Assembly: GCA_964548585.1 (NCBI GenBank) | Contig: CAZJRS010000103.1 | Coordinates: 1-9,303 of the forward strand | Source of the DNA: Methanocella_A sp964548585 | GTDB lineage: Archaea; Halobacteriota; Methanocellia; Methanocellales; Methanocellaceae | Direction of reading: 5' to 3' | DNA: 9,303 nucleotides | Shown here: positions 1-5,280 of the stretch, piece by piece | How positions within the stretch are numbered: the first letter of the stretch is position 1 | Layout of the letters: every line of letters begins with the position of its first letter | Program-made: the position numbers and the translations under genes | The notes under the pieces: model-generated | What the model saw: only the letters and a program-made list of their open reading frames with translations | Told to the model about the DNA's origin: nothing | Database searches by the model: none

Positions 1-78
1 GTTTAATGAATTGCCTGTGGTTAAGGCGGGAATTGACAAATCGCCGGATGCGTCCGGGGGTATACATATAAAAAGAAG

Positions 79-101
79 GGTGCGATCTTGGATCACACCG
101 C
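79..101 (-). terminator. possible hairpin downstream of the 162-aa membrane gene
   Basis: The sequence ggtgcgatcttggatcacac reads as two arms (ggtgcgatc and gatcacacc) around a 3-nt loop with one mismatch. It lies just past the TAG stop at 110-112. The T-tract on the minus strand is weak (cttctttttatat, reading away from the gene), so this is only a plausible terminator. Confidence 0.35.
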
Positions 102-109
102 TATCCGAC

Positions 110-598
110 CTATTTCTTTACACTGTAATAAATGGCTCCGCCAATGGCTCCAATGATGATGCTCACTATCAGCCAGCTGGGTGCACAGCAGCAAGCAGTT
201 CCCAGGCCTCCGAAGAGCGAAGCGATGCCCGCTATGCCCAGGTTCTCTGTCGTCGTGTAGTCGCCCGTGTAGGTCGAGCCAAGGACAAACGGGGTGATGA
301 ACGCCACTATGACGGTTGTACCGGCGGCGATCAAACCTGCCACGCCTCCGGAAACGGCTCCTGCGACCAGCGCATCATTCATATCCTTCAGCACCGCGCG
401 GGCGAAGTGGACAGCCAGCGCACCTGTCGCGATCAGCAGGACTAATTCAATTATCCAGATACAACACCCGACAATGCCTACGAGGCTAGTCGTCCACGAG
501 CCTATCACATCAATTCCAGACCTGATCAGTATCAGAATGGCAACGATGACGCCGCCGATGATGCCGGCTTTTATAGCCTGCGAGTATTTGAGATCCAT
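110..598 (-). CDS. small multi-pass membrane protein, paralogue of the 676-1089 product
   Basis: Unrecognised integral membrane protein of 162 aa. Hydrophobic segments lie at roughly residues 8-30, 36-65, 78-107 and 120-157, so about four membrane spans rich in Gly, Ala and Ile. The only clearly polar stretch is the loop near residues 108-119 (STYTGDYTTTEN). Cysteines cluster at 45-46 and 136-138 (ACCCAP), unusual for such a small protein. The N-terminus (MDLKYSQAIKAG) closely matches that of the 137-aa product encoded just upstream (MDEKYMNGIKAG), and both have a polar Asp-Ala-containing turn before the third hydrophobic block, so they are tandem duplicates. The ATG start at 596-598 is supported by the paralogue alignment and by a TATA-like sequence a short distance upstream. 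A hairpin near 79-101 may end the transcript. No function can be assigned. Confidence 0.82.
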   Translation of the reverse strand: MDLKYSQAIKAGIIGGVIVAILILIRSGIDVIGSWTTSLVGIVGCCIWIIELVLLIATGALAVHFARAVLKDMNDALVAGAVSGGVAGLIAAGTTVIVAFITPFVLGSTYTGDYTTTENLGIAGIASLFGGLGTACCCAPSWLIVSIIIGAIGGAIYYSVKK

Positions 599-616
599 AC
601 AGATTCCTGAATCTGT
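599..616. promoter_or_regulatory. perfect palindrome against the start codon of the 162-aa gene (candidate operator)
   Basis: acagattcctgaatctgt has two perfect 8-bp arms around a 2-nt centre. It begins directly upstream of the start codon (596-598) and abuts a TATA-like run (atatatgt, 617-624, read on the minus strand). Its position over the likely transcription start and leader fits a dimeric repressor site, which is inference. The minus-strand reading also contains AGGA, which could act as a weak ribosome site inside the palindrome. Confidence 0.45.
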
Positions 617-648
617 ATATATGTAAGAAAAGTATAAAAAAGTAATTG

Positions 649-670
649 GATAGGTACTGGTGTACCTATC
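649..670 (-). terminator. hairpin terminator after the 137-aa membrane gene
   Basis: gataggtac-tggt-gtacctatc forms a perfect 9-bp stem with a 4-nt loop. It starts 5 nt beyond the stop of the 137-aa gene. On the minus strand it is followed by a T-rich run (acttttttatacttttctt), as expected of a terminator. It also carries the ATAGGTA/TACCTAT motif that recurs at 1096-1125, so a regulatory role is an alternative. Confidence 0.5.
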
Positions 671-675
671 GTTGC

Positions 676-1089
676 TTACTTCGTGATCTTCAGCACGACG
701 TACGTGTATACAACGGCTACGATGGCCGCGAAGATCGCAGCGATGACGATGCCGATGATGCCGCCGATGACTGTGGCAATCAGGATAATGACCAGTCCTC
801 CGATGTCATTCAGGTTGCTGATGACGTTCAGGAGGAGGTTCACGACCAACAGTATGATTTCAGCGACTATACCTGCTACGGCGCCGATTATGGCAGCGTC
901 CATCAGCTTGGTTACGGCTTTGGGTCCGATGTAGATTGCTACTGCACCGATTGCCAGCCAGACGATGAACGTCAGCGGAGAGATCAGACAGCCGATCAGG
1001 GGCAGGAAGTGCCCGATAATAGCGACTATTGCCAATACAATACCGCCGGCAACACCGGCTTTTATACCATTCATGTATTTTTCGTCCAT
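676..1089 (-). CDS. small multi-pass membrane protein, tandem paralogue
   Basis: Unrecognised 137-aa membrane protein made almost entirely of hydrophobic residues. Segments lie at roughly 10-27, 29-55, 64-92 and 98-132, interrupted by short polar turns (GPKAVTKLMDAA near 55-66, SNLND near 91-95). It shares the N-terminal MDxKYxxxIKAGxxGG signature and the overall layout with the 162-aa product downstream. It lacks that protein's cysteine clusters and the polar loop between spans 3 and 4, and is 25 residues shorter. The ATG start is preceded by GGTGG at 4 nt spacing on the minus strand, which could serve as a ribosome site. The gene is divergent from the radical SAM gene across a 119-bp gap. 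No catalytic or transport motif was seen. Confidence 0.82.
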   Translation of the reverse strand: MDEKYMNGIKAGVAGGIVLAIVAIIGHFLPLIGCLISPLTFIVWLAIGAVAIYIGPKAVTKLMDAAIIGAVAGIVAEIILLVVNLLLNVISNLNDIGGLVIILIATVIGGIIGIVIAAIFAAIVAVVYTYVVLKITK

Positions 1090-1095
1090 TTAACC

Positions 1096-1125
1096 ACCTA
1101 TACGGGATAAATGGCTTTATAGGTA
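1096..1125. promoter_or_regulatory. promoter of the 137-aa gene with an inverted repeat over the TATA-like box
   Basis: Minus-strand TATAAA (1116-1121) is centred about 29 nt before the ATG at 1089. Arms acctata (1096-1102) and tataggt (1118-1124) form a 7-bp inverted repeat with a 15-nt spacer. One arm overlaps the TATA-like box and the other the ribosome-site region, a geometry that suits repression. The arm sequence recurs in the hairpin at 649-670. Confidence 0.4.
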
Positions 1126-1177
1126 TTAAATTGTTGCGTAACGGCATGCTACACAGTGGCAACCTCCACGGGCACCA

Positions 1178-1185
1178 TTATTATA
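1178..1185 (+). promoter_or_regulatory. TATA-like box for the radical SAM gene (leaderless start)
   Basis: ttattata is centred about 28 nt upstream of the ATG at 1209, the usual distance from TATA box to transcription start in archaea. No Shine-Dalgarno sits at normal spacing, so transcription may begin at or near the start codon. Confidence 0.4.
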
Positions 1186-1208
1186 CGGTAGTGTGTCCTC
1201 ACTGTAGT

Positions 1209-2885
1209 ATGATGCCAGAAATCCGCCGGACAGTCATTCTCGATGGCTATGTAGACGAGCCCGCATGCCTGGGCGTACCTCCCTACATGGCGCCATACCC
1301 GAGGTACGTGGCAGGTACGCTACCCGGAGACGTATTATACTACACGATCGATCAGCTACGAAAAGATCGGTCAATCCTTCAGTCCATGGTCAGCGCCGAC
1401 CTCGTGGTAGTCATAGCCGGAGTCACCGTGCCGGGCAAGTATATAGGAGGTACGCCCGCCACACTGCCGGAACTAGAGCGGATTCTGGCGGGGATTGATA
1501 CCGTGAAGATCCTGGGCGGTCCCGTATCGATGTTCGGCGCAGGCACCGAAGGGGGCCGATCCGCGAAAAAGATGAAAGCTAGCGGCACCTTCAATATCGT
1601 GGCCACAGGGGATATCGAGGCGGTAGTCGCCGGATACGTGCAGGATGGCCTGTCTGTCGACCCGGCACTGCGTCGCAACGCGAGGGATATCTCCCCGTGG
1701 GCGGTGAAAGGTGCGAGAATCATCCCTCAGCACCCCGATTTCCCCTTCACGATGCTGGAGCTGGAGACCTATCGCGGCTGCTTCCGGGGGAATTGTTCTT
1801 TCTGCACGGAAAAGTTCTACGGCCGGCCTGATTTCCGGCCCGTGGCCGATATCGTCGCAGAGGTGTCGGCGCTGTACGATATGGGTGCCCGTCACTTCCG
1901 GCTCGGCAGACAACCCGACATCCTGACTTACATGGCAGACGGAGATGAAGAATTTCCCCGGCCAAACCCGGATGCGATCGAGCAGCTTTATTCGGGCATC
2001 AGGAAGGTTGCACCTCTGTTAAAGGTCCTGCATATGGACAATGCCAATCCCGGCACCATCGCCAGGTACCCGGAGGAGAGCCGGGCCGTTCTAAAGTCGA
2101 TTGTCCAGCATCATACGTCAGGCGACGTGGCAGCCTTCGGCATGGAGAGCGCCGACCCACACGTGATCAAGCTCAACAACCTGAAGGCGCAGCCCGAAGA
2201 AGTACGGGAAGCGATCCGTATCGTTAATGAGATTGGAGGCGCCCGAGGCGCTTCCGGGCTGCCCGAGCTACTACCGGGCCTCAACATTGTCCACGGGCTG
2301 ATCGGCGAGACCAAGAAGACGTTTCAGCTCAACTACGAGTTCCTGGAATCGCTGCTGGCCGAAGGCTTGCTTCTCCGGCGGATCAACGTGCGCCAGGTCA
2401 TGCCTTTTGACGGCACCTGCATGGGTGATGTGGGAGACAAGATCGCCAACAAGCACAAAGGCATCTTCCACGTATACAAGGAAAAGATCCGGGAGCACAT
2501 CGACATGGAGATGCTCAAACGTGTCGTACCGGCAGGCACCGTTTTGCCCGCAGTACGCATGGAGCTGAAGGACGGCAGCATCACGTTCGGCAGGCAGCCA
2601 GGGTCATACCCGCTGCTTGTGGGCGTGCCGGCCGACCTGCCTGTCGGTGGCGTCACTGATGTCAAGGTGGTCAGCCACGGATACCGGTCGATCACCGCTG
2701 TACCTTATCCTCTGGACTTAAACCACGCTTCGCTAAAGACCCTGGAGAGTATGCCCAGGGTCGGGAAGAGCCGGGCGGCAATGCTGTATGCGGCACGACC
2801 TTACAAAGGTCCGGAAGACGTCGTTCGCGCAATGGACGATCCCGAGGTAGCCCGGAGTTTGCTGGACTTCTTCGAGTATAAATAA
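1209..2885 (+). CDS. radical SAM protein with C-terminal helix-hairpin-helix (COG1031-type)
   Basis: About 558 aa. The open frame runs upstream to 1029, but the start is placed at the tandem ATGs (1209/1212). ILDGYVDEPACLGVPPY directly after them looks like the true N-terminus, and the extension overlaps the divergent gene and reads as non-protein sequence. An N-terminal region with a Rossmann-like pattern (VKILGGPVSMFGAG, near 97-111) is followed by a radical SAM domain from about residue 183. Its [4Fe-4S] cysteines are Cys191, Cys196 and Cys199 in ETYRGCFRGNCSFC, a CX4CX2C spacing rather than the usual CX3CX2C. Downstream come GLNIVHGLIGET and RQVMPFDGTC segments typical of the barrel. Residues about 502-545 (LNHASLKTLESMPRVGKSRA) are a ComEA-like helix-hairpin-helix, suggesting nucleic-acid contact. 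Domain order matches archaeal COG1031 proteins. The substrate is unknown; RNA or DNA modification is inference only. Confidence 0.88.
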   Translation: MMPEIRRTVILDGYVDEPACLGVPPYMAPYPRYVAGTLPGDVLYYTIDQLRKDRSILQSMVSADLVVVIAGVTVPGKYIGGTPATLPELERILAGIDTVKILGGPVSMFGAGTEGGRSAKKMKASGTFNIVATGDIEAVVAGYVQDGLSVDPALRRNARDISPWAVKGARIIPQHPDFPFTMLELETYRGCFRGNCSFCTEKFYGRPDFRPVADIVAEVSALYDMGARHFRLGRQPDILTYMADGDEEFPRPNPDAIEQLYSGIRKVAPLLKVLHMDNANPGTIARYPEESRAVLKSIVQHHTSGDVAAFGMESADPHVIKLNNLKAQPEEVREAIRIVNEIGGARGASGLPELLPGLNIVHGLIGETKKTFQLNYEFLESLLAEGLLLRRINVRQVMPFDGTCMGDVGDKIANKHKGIFHVYKEKIREHIDMEMLKRVVPAGTVLPAVRMELKDGSITFGRQPGSYPLLVGVPADLPVGGVTDVKVVSHGYRSITAVPYPLDLNHASLKTLESMPRVGKSRAAMLYAARPYKGPEDVVRAMDDPEVARSLLDFFEYK

Positions 2886-2900
2886 AAGGGACTCAAGACT

Positions 2901-2945
2901 GATCTGGCACAATATTCATGGGCTGCTTTTTTTACGAGCCAGATC
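2901..2945 (+). terminator. hairpin with T-tract after the radical SAM gene
   Basis: Arms gatctggc (2901-2908) and gccagatc (2938-2945) are perfect complements. The loop contains a seven-T run (2927-2933) and a nested ggct/agcc pair. It lies between the stop at 2885 and the cupredoxin start at 2969, so termination by the T-tract is plausible. The same region must also contain the promoter of the next gene. Confidence 0.35.
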
Positions 2946-2968
2946 CCTCTTGATATGGTGTCAGACAT

Positions 2969-3280
2969 ATGCGATACAAGATTTTCATCCTCCTGCTTGT
3001 CGCGGGTGTACTGCTGGCTTCCGTAAGTGCACAGGCAGCCACTACGACCGTCAATATCCAGAACAACGCGTTTACGCCCAGGGACGCTACTATCAAAGCA
3101 GGAGATACCGTCACCTGGACAAACCAGGATTCGGCGAAGCACGATGTAGACTTCGGGACTTTTAAGTCGCCACTGCTTGGCAAAGGTGAGACTTACTCCC
3201 ATGCGTTCGACAAGCCGGGGACTTACGACTACAGCTGCGACGTGCATCCTTCCATGAAAGGCCGAGTGATGGTACAGTAA
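2969..3280 (+). CDS. exported type-1 copper cupredoxin (plastocyanin/amicyanin-like)
   Basis: 103-aa precursor. Residues 1-24 are a signal peptide (MRYKIF, hydrophobic core, SAQA cleavage motif), so the mature protein of about 79 aa is exported. The rest is a single cupredoxin domain. It contains NNAFTPRDATIKAGDTVTWTN, then His58 in KHDV, and the C-terminal ligand loop YSCDVHPSM. This gives the classic blue-copper set His58, Cys90, His93 and Met96 in amicyanin-like C-x2-H-x2-M spacing. Such proteins shuttle one electron between partners, or bind copper, outside the cytoplasmic membrane. Next downstream is a related lipoprotein, which suggests a surface redox or metal-handling unit. GGTG at about 8 nt spacing is a weak ribosome site. 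A secreted blue-copper protein is notable if the host is a strict anaerobe. Confidence 0.9.
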   Translation: MRYKIFILLLVAGVLLASVSAQAATTTVNIQNNAFTPRDATIKAGDTVTWTNQDSAKHDVDFGTFKSPLLGKGETYSHAFDKPGTYDYSCDVHPSMKGRVMVQ

Positions 3281-3283
3281 AGT

Positions 3284-3309
3284 AAGCCCTCCTTGGCTAA
3301 CATTTTTTA
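3284..3309 (+). terminator. short hairpin and T-tract after the first cupredoxin
   Basis: agcc-ctcctt-ggct is a 4-bp stem shortly after the stop at 3280. It is followed by aacattttttat, whose T-run also forms the edge of the next promoter. The stem is weak, so this is a tentative call. Confidence 0.25.
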
Positions 3310-3314
3310 TATAT
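3306..3314 (+). promoter_or_regulatory. TATA-like box of the lipoprotein cupredoxin operon
   Basis: tttatatat is centred about 29 nt before the ATG at 3339 with no ribosome site between. This is the archaeal leaderless arrangement. It implies that the second cupredoxin and the small membrane gene have their own promoter, separate from the first cupredoxin. Confidence 0.55.
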
Positions 3315-3338
3315 AGCGATCAATAATAAATAGAGATC

Positions 3339-3794
3339 ATGCCTATGTCAAGTCACAAGCTTATCCTGATCCTACTCTTGATTGCAGTGATAGTTGCCTT
3401 CATAGGGTGTGCCAGCCCGACCCCGACAGCCCAGCCTACGGTTTTGCCGACTGCCCAGTCGGTATCGCCTACTCCAGGTGTCAGCCCGACAACTGTGACA
3501 CAACAGCCAGCTCCTCAATTGCCTCCGACAGCTCCTGCGTTACCTCCGCTCCCGGAGGCAAATGTGACAATCAAGGACTCCACTTTCAGCCCCACAAACG
3601 TGACCATCGCTGCACATGGAAAAGTGACCTGGACCAACGAGGATAGCTTAACGCATACGATCGCCTTTACGGGGGAGCAAGCCCAATCTGTAGGATCAGG
3701 ATCCACTCACGTCAGAATCTTTGACAACCCGGGGACCTACGAGTACATTCGTAGCATCCACCCGTCCATGAAAGGAAACGTGATTGTAAAATGA
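3339..3794 (+). CDS. lipoprotein cupredoxin-like protein lacking the copper-ligand cysteine
   Basis: 151 aa. The N-terminus is a signal sequence with a lipobox-like end (AFIGC, Cys24), so the protein is probably lipid-anchored to the outer face of the membrane. Residues 26-74 are a Pro/Thr/Ser/Gln-rich linker. Residues about 75-151 are a cupredoxin fold clearly homologous to the product encoded just upstream: FSPTNVTI, KVTWTNEDS, NPGTYEY and HPSMKGNVIVK align block by block. His106, His141 and Met144 of the copper site are kept. The cysteine position is occupied by Arg138 (YEYIRSIHPSM versus YDYSCDVHPSM), so a normal blue-copper centre cannot form. The codon (cgt) is unambiguous. It may be a structural or sensor partner or bind another metal; that is inference. 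The last codons overlap the next gene by ATGA. Confidence 0.85.
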   Translation: MPMSSHKLILILLLIAVIVAFIGCASPTPTAQPTVLPTAQSVSPTPGVSPTTVTQQPAPQLPPTAPALPPLPEANVTIKDSTFSPTNVTIAAHGKVTWTNEDSLTHTIAFTGEQAQSVGSGSTHVRIFDNPGTYEYIRSIHPSMKGNVIVK

Positions 3795-4015
3795 ACGCTC
3801 TGACAGATATTGCATTGACGAACCTCGGGGGCTTCCCGCTGGTCGTATGGCTGGGACTAACTACGATAATCCTATTGATCTCGACTGCTACCTATGGCTT
3901 CTTGCTTTTTAAAGGCAAAATCAGGGGATCGATTATCTTCCATAGGAACCTGGCAGCTACCACGATCATTGTTGCACTTGTTCACGCGACACTGGCTGTT
4001 TCGATGTTTCTGTGA
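3791..4015 (+). CDS. small two-helix membrane protein co-transcribed with the cupredoxin-like lipoprotein
   Basis: 74 aa. The start codon overlaps the preceding stop in ATGA, so translation is probably coupled. Two membrane helices are evident, about residues 13-41 and 49-73, joined by a positively charged turn (FKGKIRG, 40-46), which would put the turn inside the cytoplasm. The second helix carries His51 and His65, 14 residues apart, in FHRNLAATTIIVALVH. That spacing resembles paired heme ligands of b-type membrane cytochromes, where two histidines on one helix lie about 13-14 residues apart. The first helix has no histidine, so heme binding would need a homodimer or another partner. I do not recognise the family. 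Its tight linkage to a surface cupredoxin-like protein suggests a membrane redox or metal role, as inference. Confidence 0.78.
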   Translation: MNALTDIALTNLGGFPLVVWLGLTTIILLISTATYGFLLFKGKIRGSIIFHRNLAATTIIVALVHATLAVSMFL

Positions 4016-4041
4016 TCAGAACTTCTGTCTGGCGCGATGTG

Positions 4042-4063
4042 CCGGAGAGTTTTTCTTTTTATT
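4042..4063 (+). terminator. T-rich tract after the small membrane gene
   Basis: gagagtttttctttttattg lies about 30 nt past the stop at 4015. T-rich runs can end archaeal transcripts without a stable hairpin. The remaining stretch up to 4118 shows no gene or obvious structure. Confidence 0.3.
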
Positions 4064-4118
4064 GTCCACTTTGACCTCCGAGTTTTAAATTATGGCACAA
4101 TCCACTCTATAGCAATCG

Positions 4119-4126
4119 TTAAATAC
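4119..4126 (+). promoter_or_regulatory. TATA-like box for the YkgJ-type gene
   Basis: ttaaatac is centred about 29 nt upstream of the ATG at 4152, and no Shine-Dalgarno is present. The 25 nt between them are very A/T-rich (tattataatataattttt), which would allow an alternative TATA position but would push transcription into the gene. Confidence 0.4.
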
Positions 4127-4151
4127 GCGTGTATTATAATATAATTTTTAT

Positions 4152-4670
4152 ATGACGAGTCGCCCGCAATTCTTCGCACATGCCCGCAATGGCGCATTTG
4201 CCGGGTGCTCTGCAGAGCAGCTTTATTTTGCCTATGAAGTTTATCTCACCTGTCCGTTATCGAGAGTGCCTGAATCTGGAATATCCACTTCAGAGTGCAG
4301 CCGTTGCGGTAACTGCTGTCGCCATCCCTGGCGGATAGAAGTATCGCTGAATGATGTTCAGCGGTGGATCGGAGAGAAGCGGACCGATATACTCGAATCA
4401 CTGGAACTCAAGCCGCGACATTCACCGACCACGACTGGATGGGGCCGCAGTACAGACGCACTGCATACTACAATTAAAGCTGTTCACTGCGGAGAAGCTG
4501 CTGTGGATATGGCACTCGCTATCGCCTATGCTTCGGTGTCAGGGGGCGACAGCTATGTATTGCCAAAAGCGTGTGGATGCAAATACCTGATCGAGGGCGA
4601 AAACGCCATGTGCGGGATCTATGATACCCGCCCAGACGTATGCCGCTACTTCCCGGAACTATCGCTATAG
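4152..4670 (+). CDS. YkgJ-family cysteine-cluster (zinc/iron-chelating) protein
   Basis: 172 aa. It carries the CxxCxxCC signature of the YkgJ family (Pfam PF03692, putative zinc- or iron-chelating domain): Cys49, Cys52, Cys55 and Cys56 in CSRCGNCC. The family's distal half follows, CGCKYL at 141-143 and CGIYDTRPDVCRYFP with Cys154 and Cys164. Extra cysteines at 19, 34 and 113 lie outside the core. The segment between the two cysteine clusters is longer than in the 216-aa relative at 5279-5929, and the protein ends immediately after the CRYFP motif, so it lacks a C-terminal extension. The biochemical role of the family is poorly defined; metal binding is the usual prediction. The stop lies 4 bp from the end of the convergent peroxiredoxin-like gene. 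Confidence 0.85.
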   Translation: MTSRPQFFAHARNGAFAGCSAEQLYFAYEVYLTCPLSRVPESGISTSECSRCGNCCRHPWRIEVSLNDVQRWIGEKRTDILESLELKPRHSPTTTGWGRSTDALHTTIKAVHCGEAAVDMALAIAYASVSGGDSYVLPKACGCKYLIEGENAMCGIYDTRPDVCRYFPELSL

Positions 4671-4674
4671 GTCT

Positions 4675-5181
4675 CTACCGGAAAGCTTCCTTGCACTCCT
4701 TGATAAGCATCTGATTATCCGGGCTCCCCCCTGGCTTATCCAGGTGGTGAATATGCTTGATTGTCCCGCTCGGGTCAATAACTATCAACTGCGGTTCTGT
4801 CACATGTGTGATAATTTCAAAACACACGTGACTCGGCACACTGGCGCACTGGCCGACTTTATACGTATCAACCACCGTGTGATCCGAGTCATACAATATC
4901 GGAAACGGCAGCCCCACCTGGTCTTTAAGCTTCCTGCTATCGGCTTCTGACATAATGCTGATAGGAAAAACAATCGCTCCCGCATCCCGGAACTGCTGGT
5001 AGTCTTTACCCATGTCGGCCAATCTGGTCAGGCAGCGCTCGTCCTCATGGTTAAAAAAGAACAGCAGTACAGCTCTCTTATTCTTGCAGTCGTACAGCCT
5101 CACCGGCTTCTTATCTGTCCGTGGCAACGTGAAGTCAGGAGCCAGTTCGCCTTCCTCAATCCGGTAGTCCATCCGATACAT
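4675..5181 (-). CDS. peroxiredoxin-like (AhpC/TSA, thioredoxin-fold) protein with an altered active site
   Basis: 168 aa, the usual length of a small peroxiredoxin. Fold markers appear in order: APDFTLP (14-20), VLLFFF (38-43), the candidate peroxidatic Cys50 in NHEDERC, GAIVFPISI (68-76), GLPFPILYDSD (90-100), and PQLIVIDPSGTI (130-141). Members reduce peroxides in the cytoplasm through a reactive cysteine. The standard PxxxTxxC motif is not kept: the Pro position is Phe43 and the Thr position is Asp47. Activity may therefore be changed or lost. Cys112 and Cys120 are possible resolving partners, and Cys32 and Cys163 are extra. The start is ATG at 5179-5181, with an in-frame alternative at 5170-5172 (MDYRIEEG). 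It lies between two YkgJ-type genes, hinting at a shared redox or metal-stress context. Confidence 0.8.
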   Translation of the reverse strand: MYRMDYRIEEGELAPDFTLPRTDKKPVRLYDCKNKRAVLLFFFNHEDERCLTRLADMGKDYQQFRDAGAIVFPISIMSEADSRKLKDQVGLPFPILYDSDHTVVDTYKVGQCASVPSHVCFEIITHVTEPQLIVIDPSGTIKHIHHLDKPGGSPDNQMLIKECKEAFR

Positions 5182-5255
5182 AGGCCTTCAAAGATGTTTT
5201 AGTGTGCCGGGATAAAAGCCAGAGCCGTTAAAAATACAGGTGCGTCAGGCCTATG
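5179..5255. repeat. inverted repeat flanking the leader of the peroxiredoxin-like gene
   Basis: cataggcct (5179-5187) and aggcctatg (5247-5255) are perfect 9-bp complements 59 nt apart. The first arm includes the start codon of the peroxiredoxin-like gene. Between them the minus strand has a TATA-like cttttatcc about 30 nt from the start. The arms could pair in a longer transcript and mask the start codon, or bind a protein, but neither is shown. Confidence 0.35.
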
Positions 5256-5260
5256 ATCAA

Positions 5261-5280
5261 GAAACCTAATCAGAGGTTTC
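5261..5280 (-). terminator. hairpin at the end of the guaAA/YkgJ operon
   Basis: gaaacct-aatcag-aggtttc is a perfect 7-bp stem with a 6-nt loop, overlapping the last bases of the YkgJ-type gene's TGA stop (5279-5281). Only a short T-stretch follows on the minus strand. Confidence 0.45.

Noticed and set aside
646..1110. 154-codon plus-strand frame opposite the 137-aa membrane gene
   Set aside because: Composition is extreme (Asp, Tyr, Gln rich) and mirrors the antisense of hydrophobic codons; the paralogous membrane gene on the other strand explains it.
1029..1208. N-terminal extension of the radical SAM frame by 60 codons
   Set aside because: It overlaps the divergent membrane gene and its promoter, and the residues (RRQHRLLYHSCIF) are not family-like. 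Tandem ATGs at 1209/1212 lead directly into the conserved N-terminus.
1473..1913. 146-codon minus-strand frame inside the radical SAM gene
   Set aside because: It is a shadow of a well-supported gene with the [4Fe-4S] motif on the other strand.
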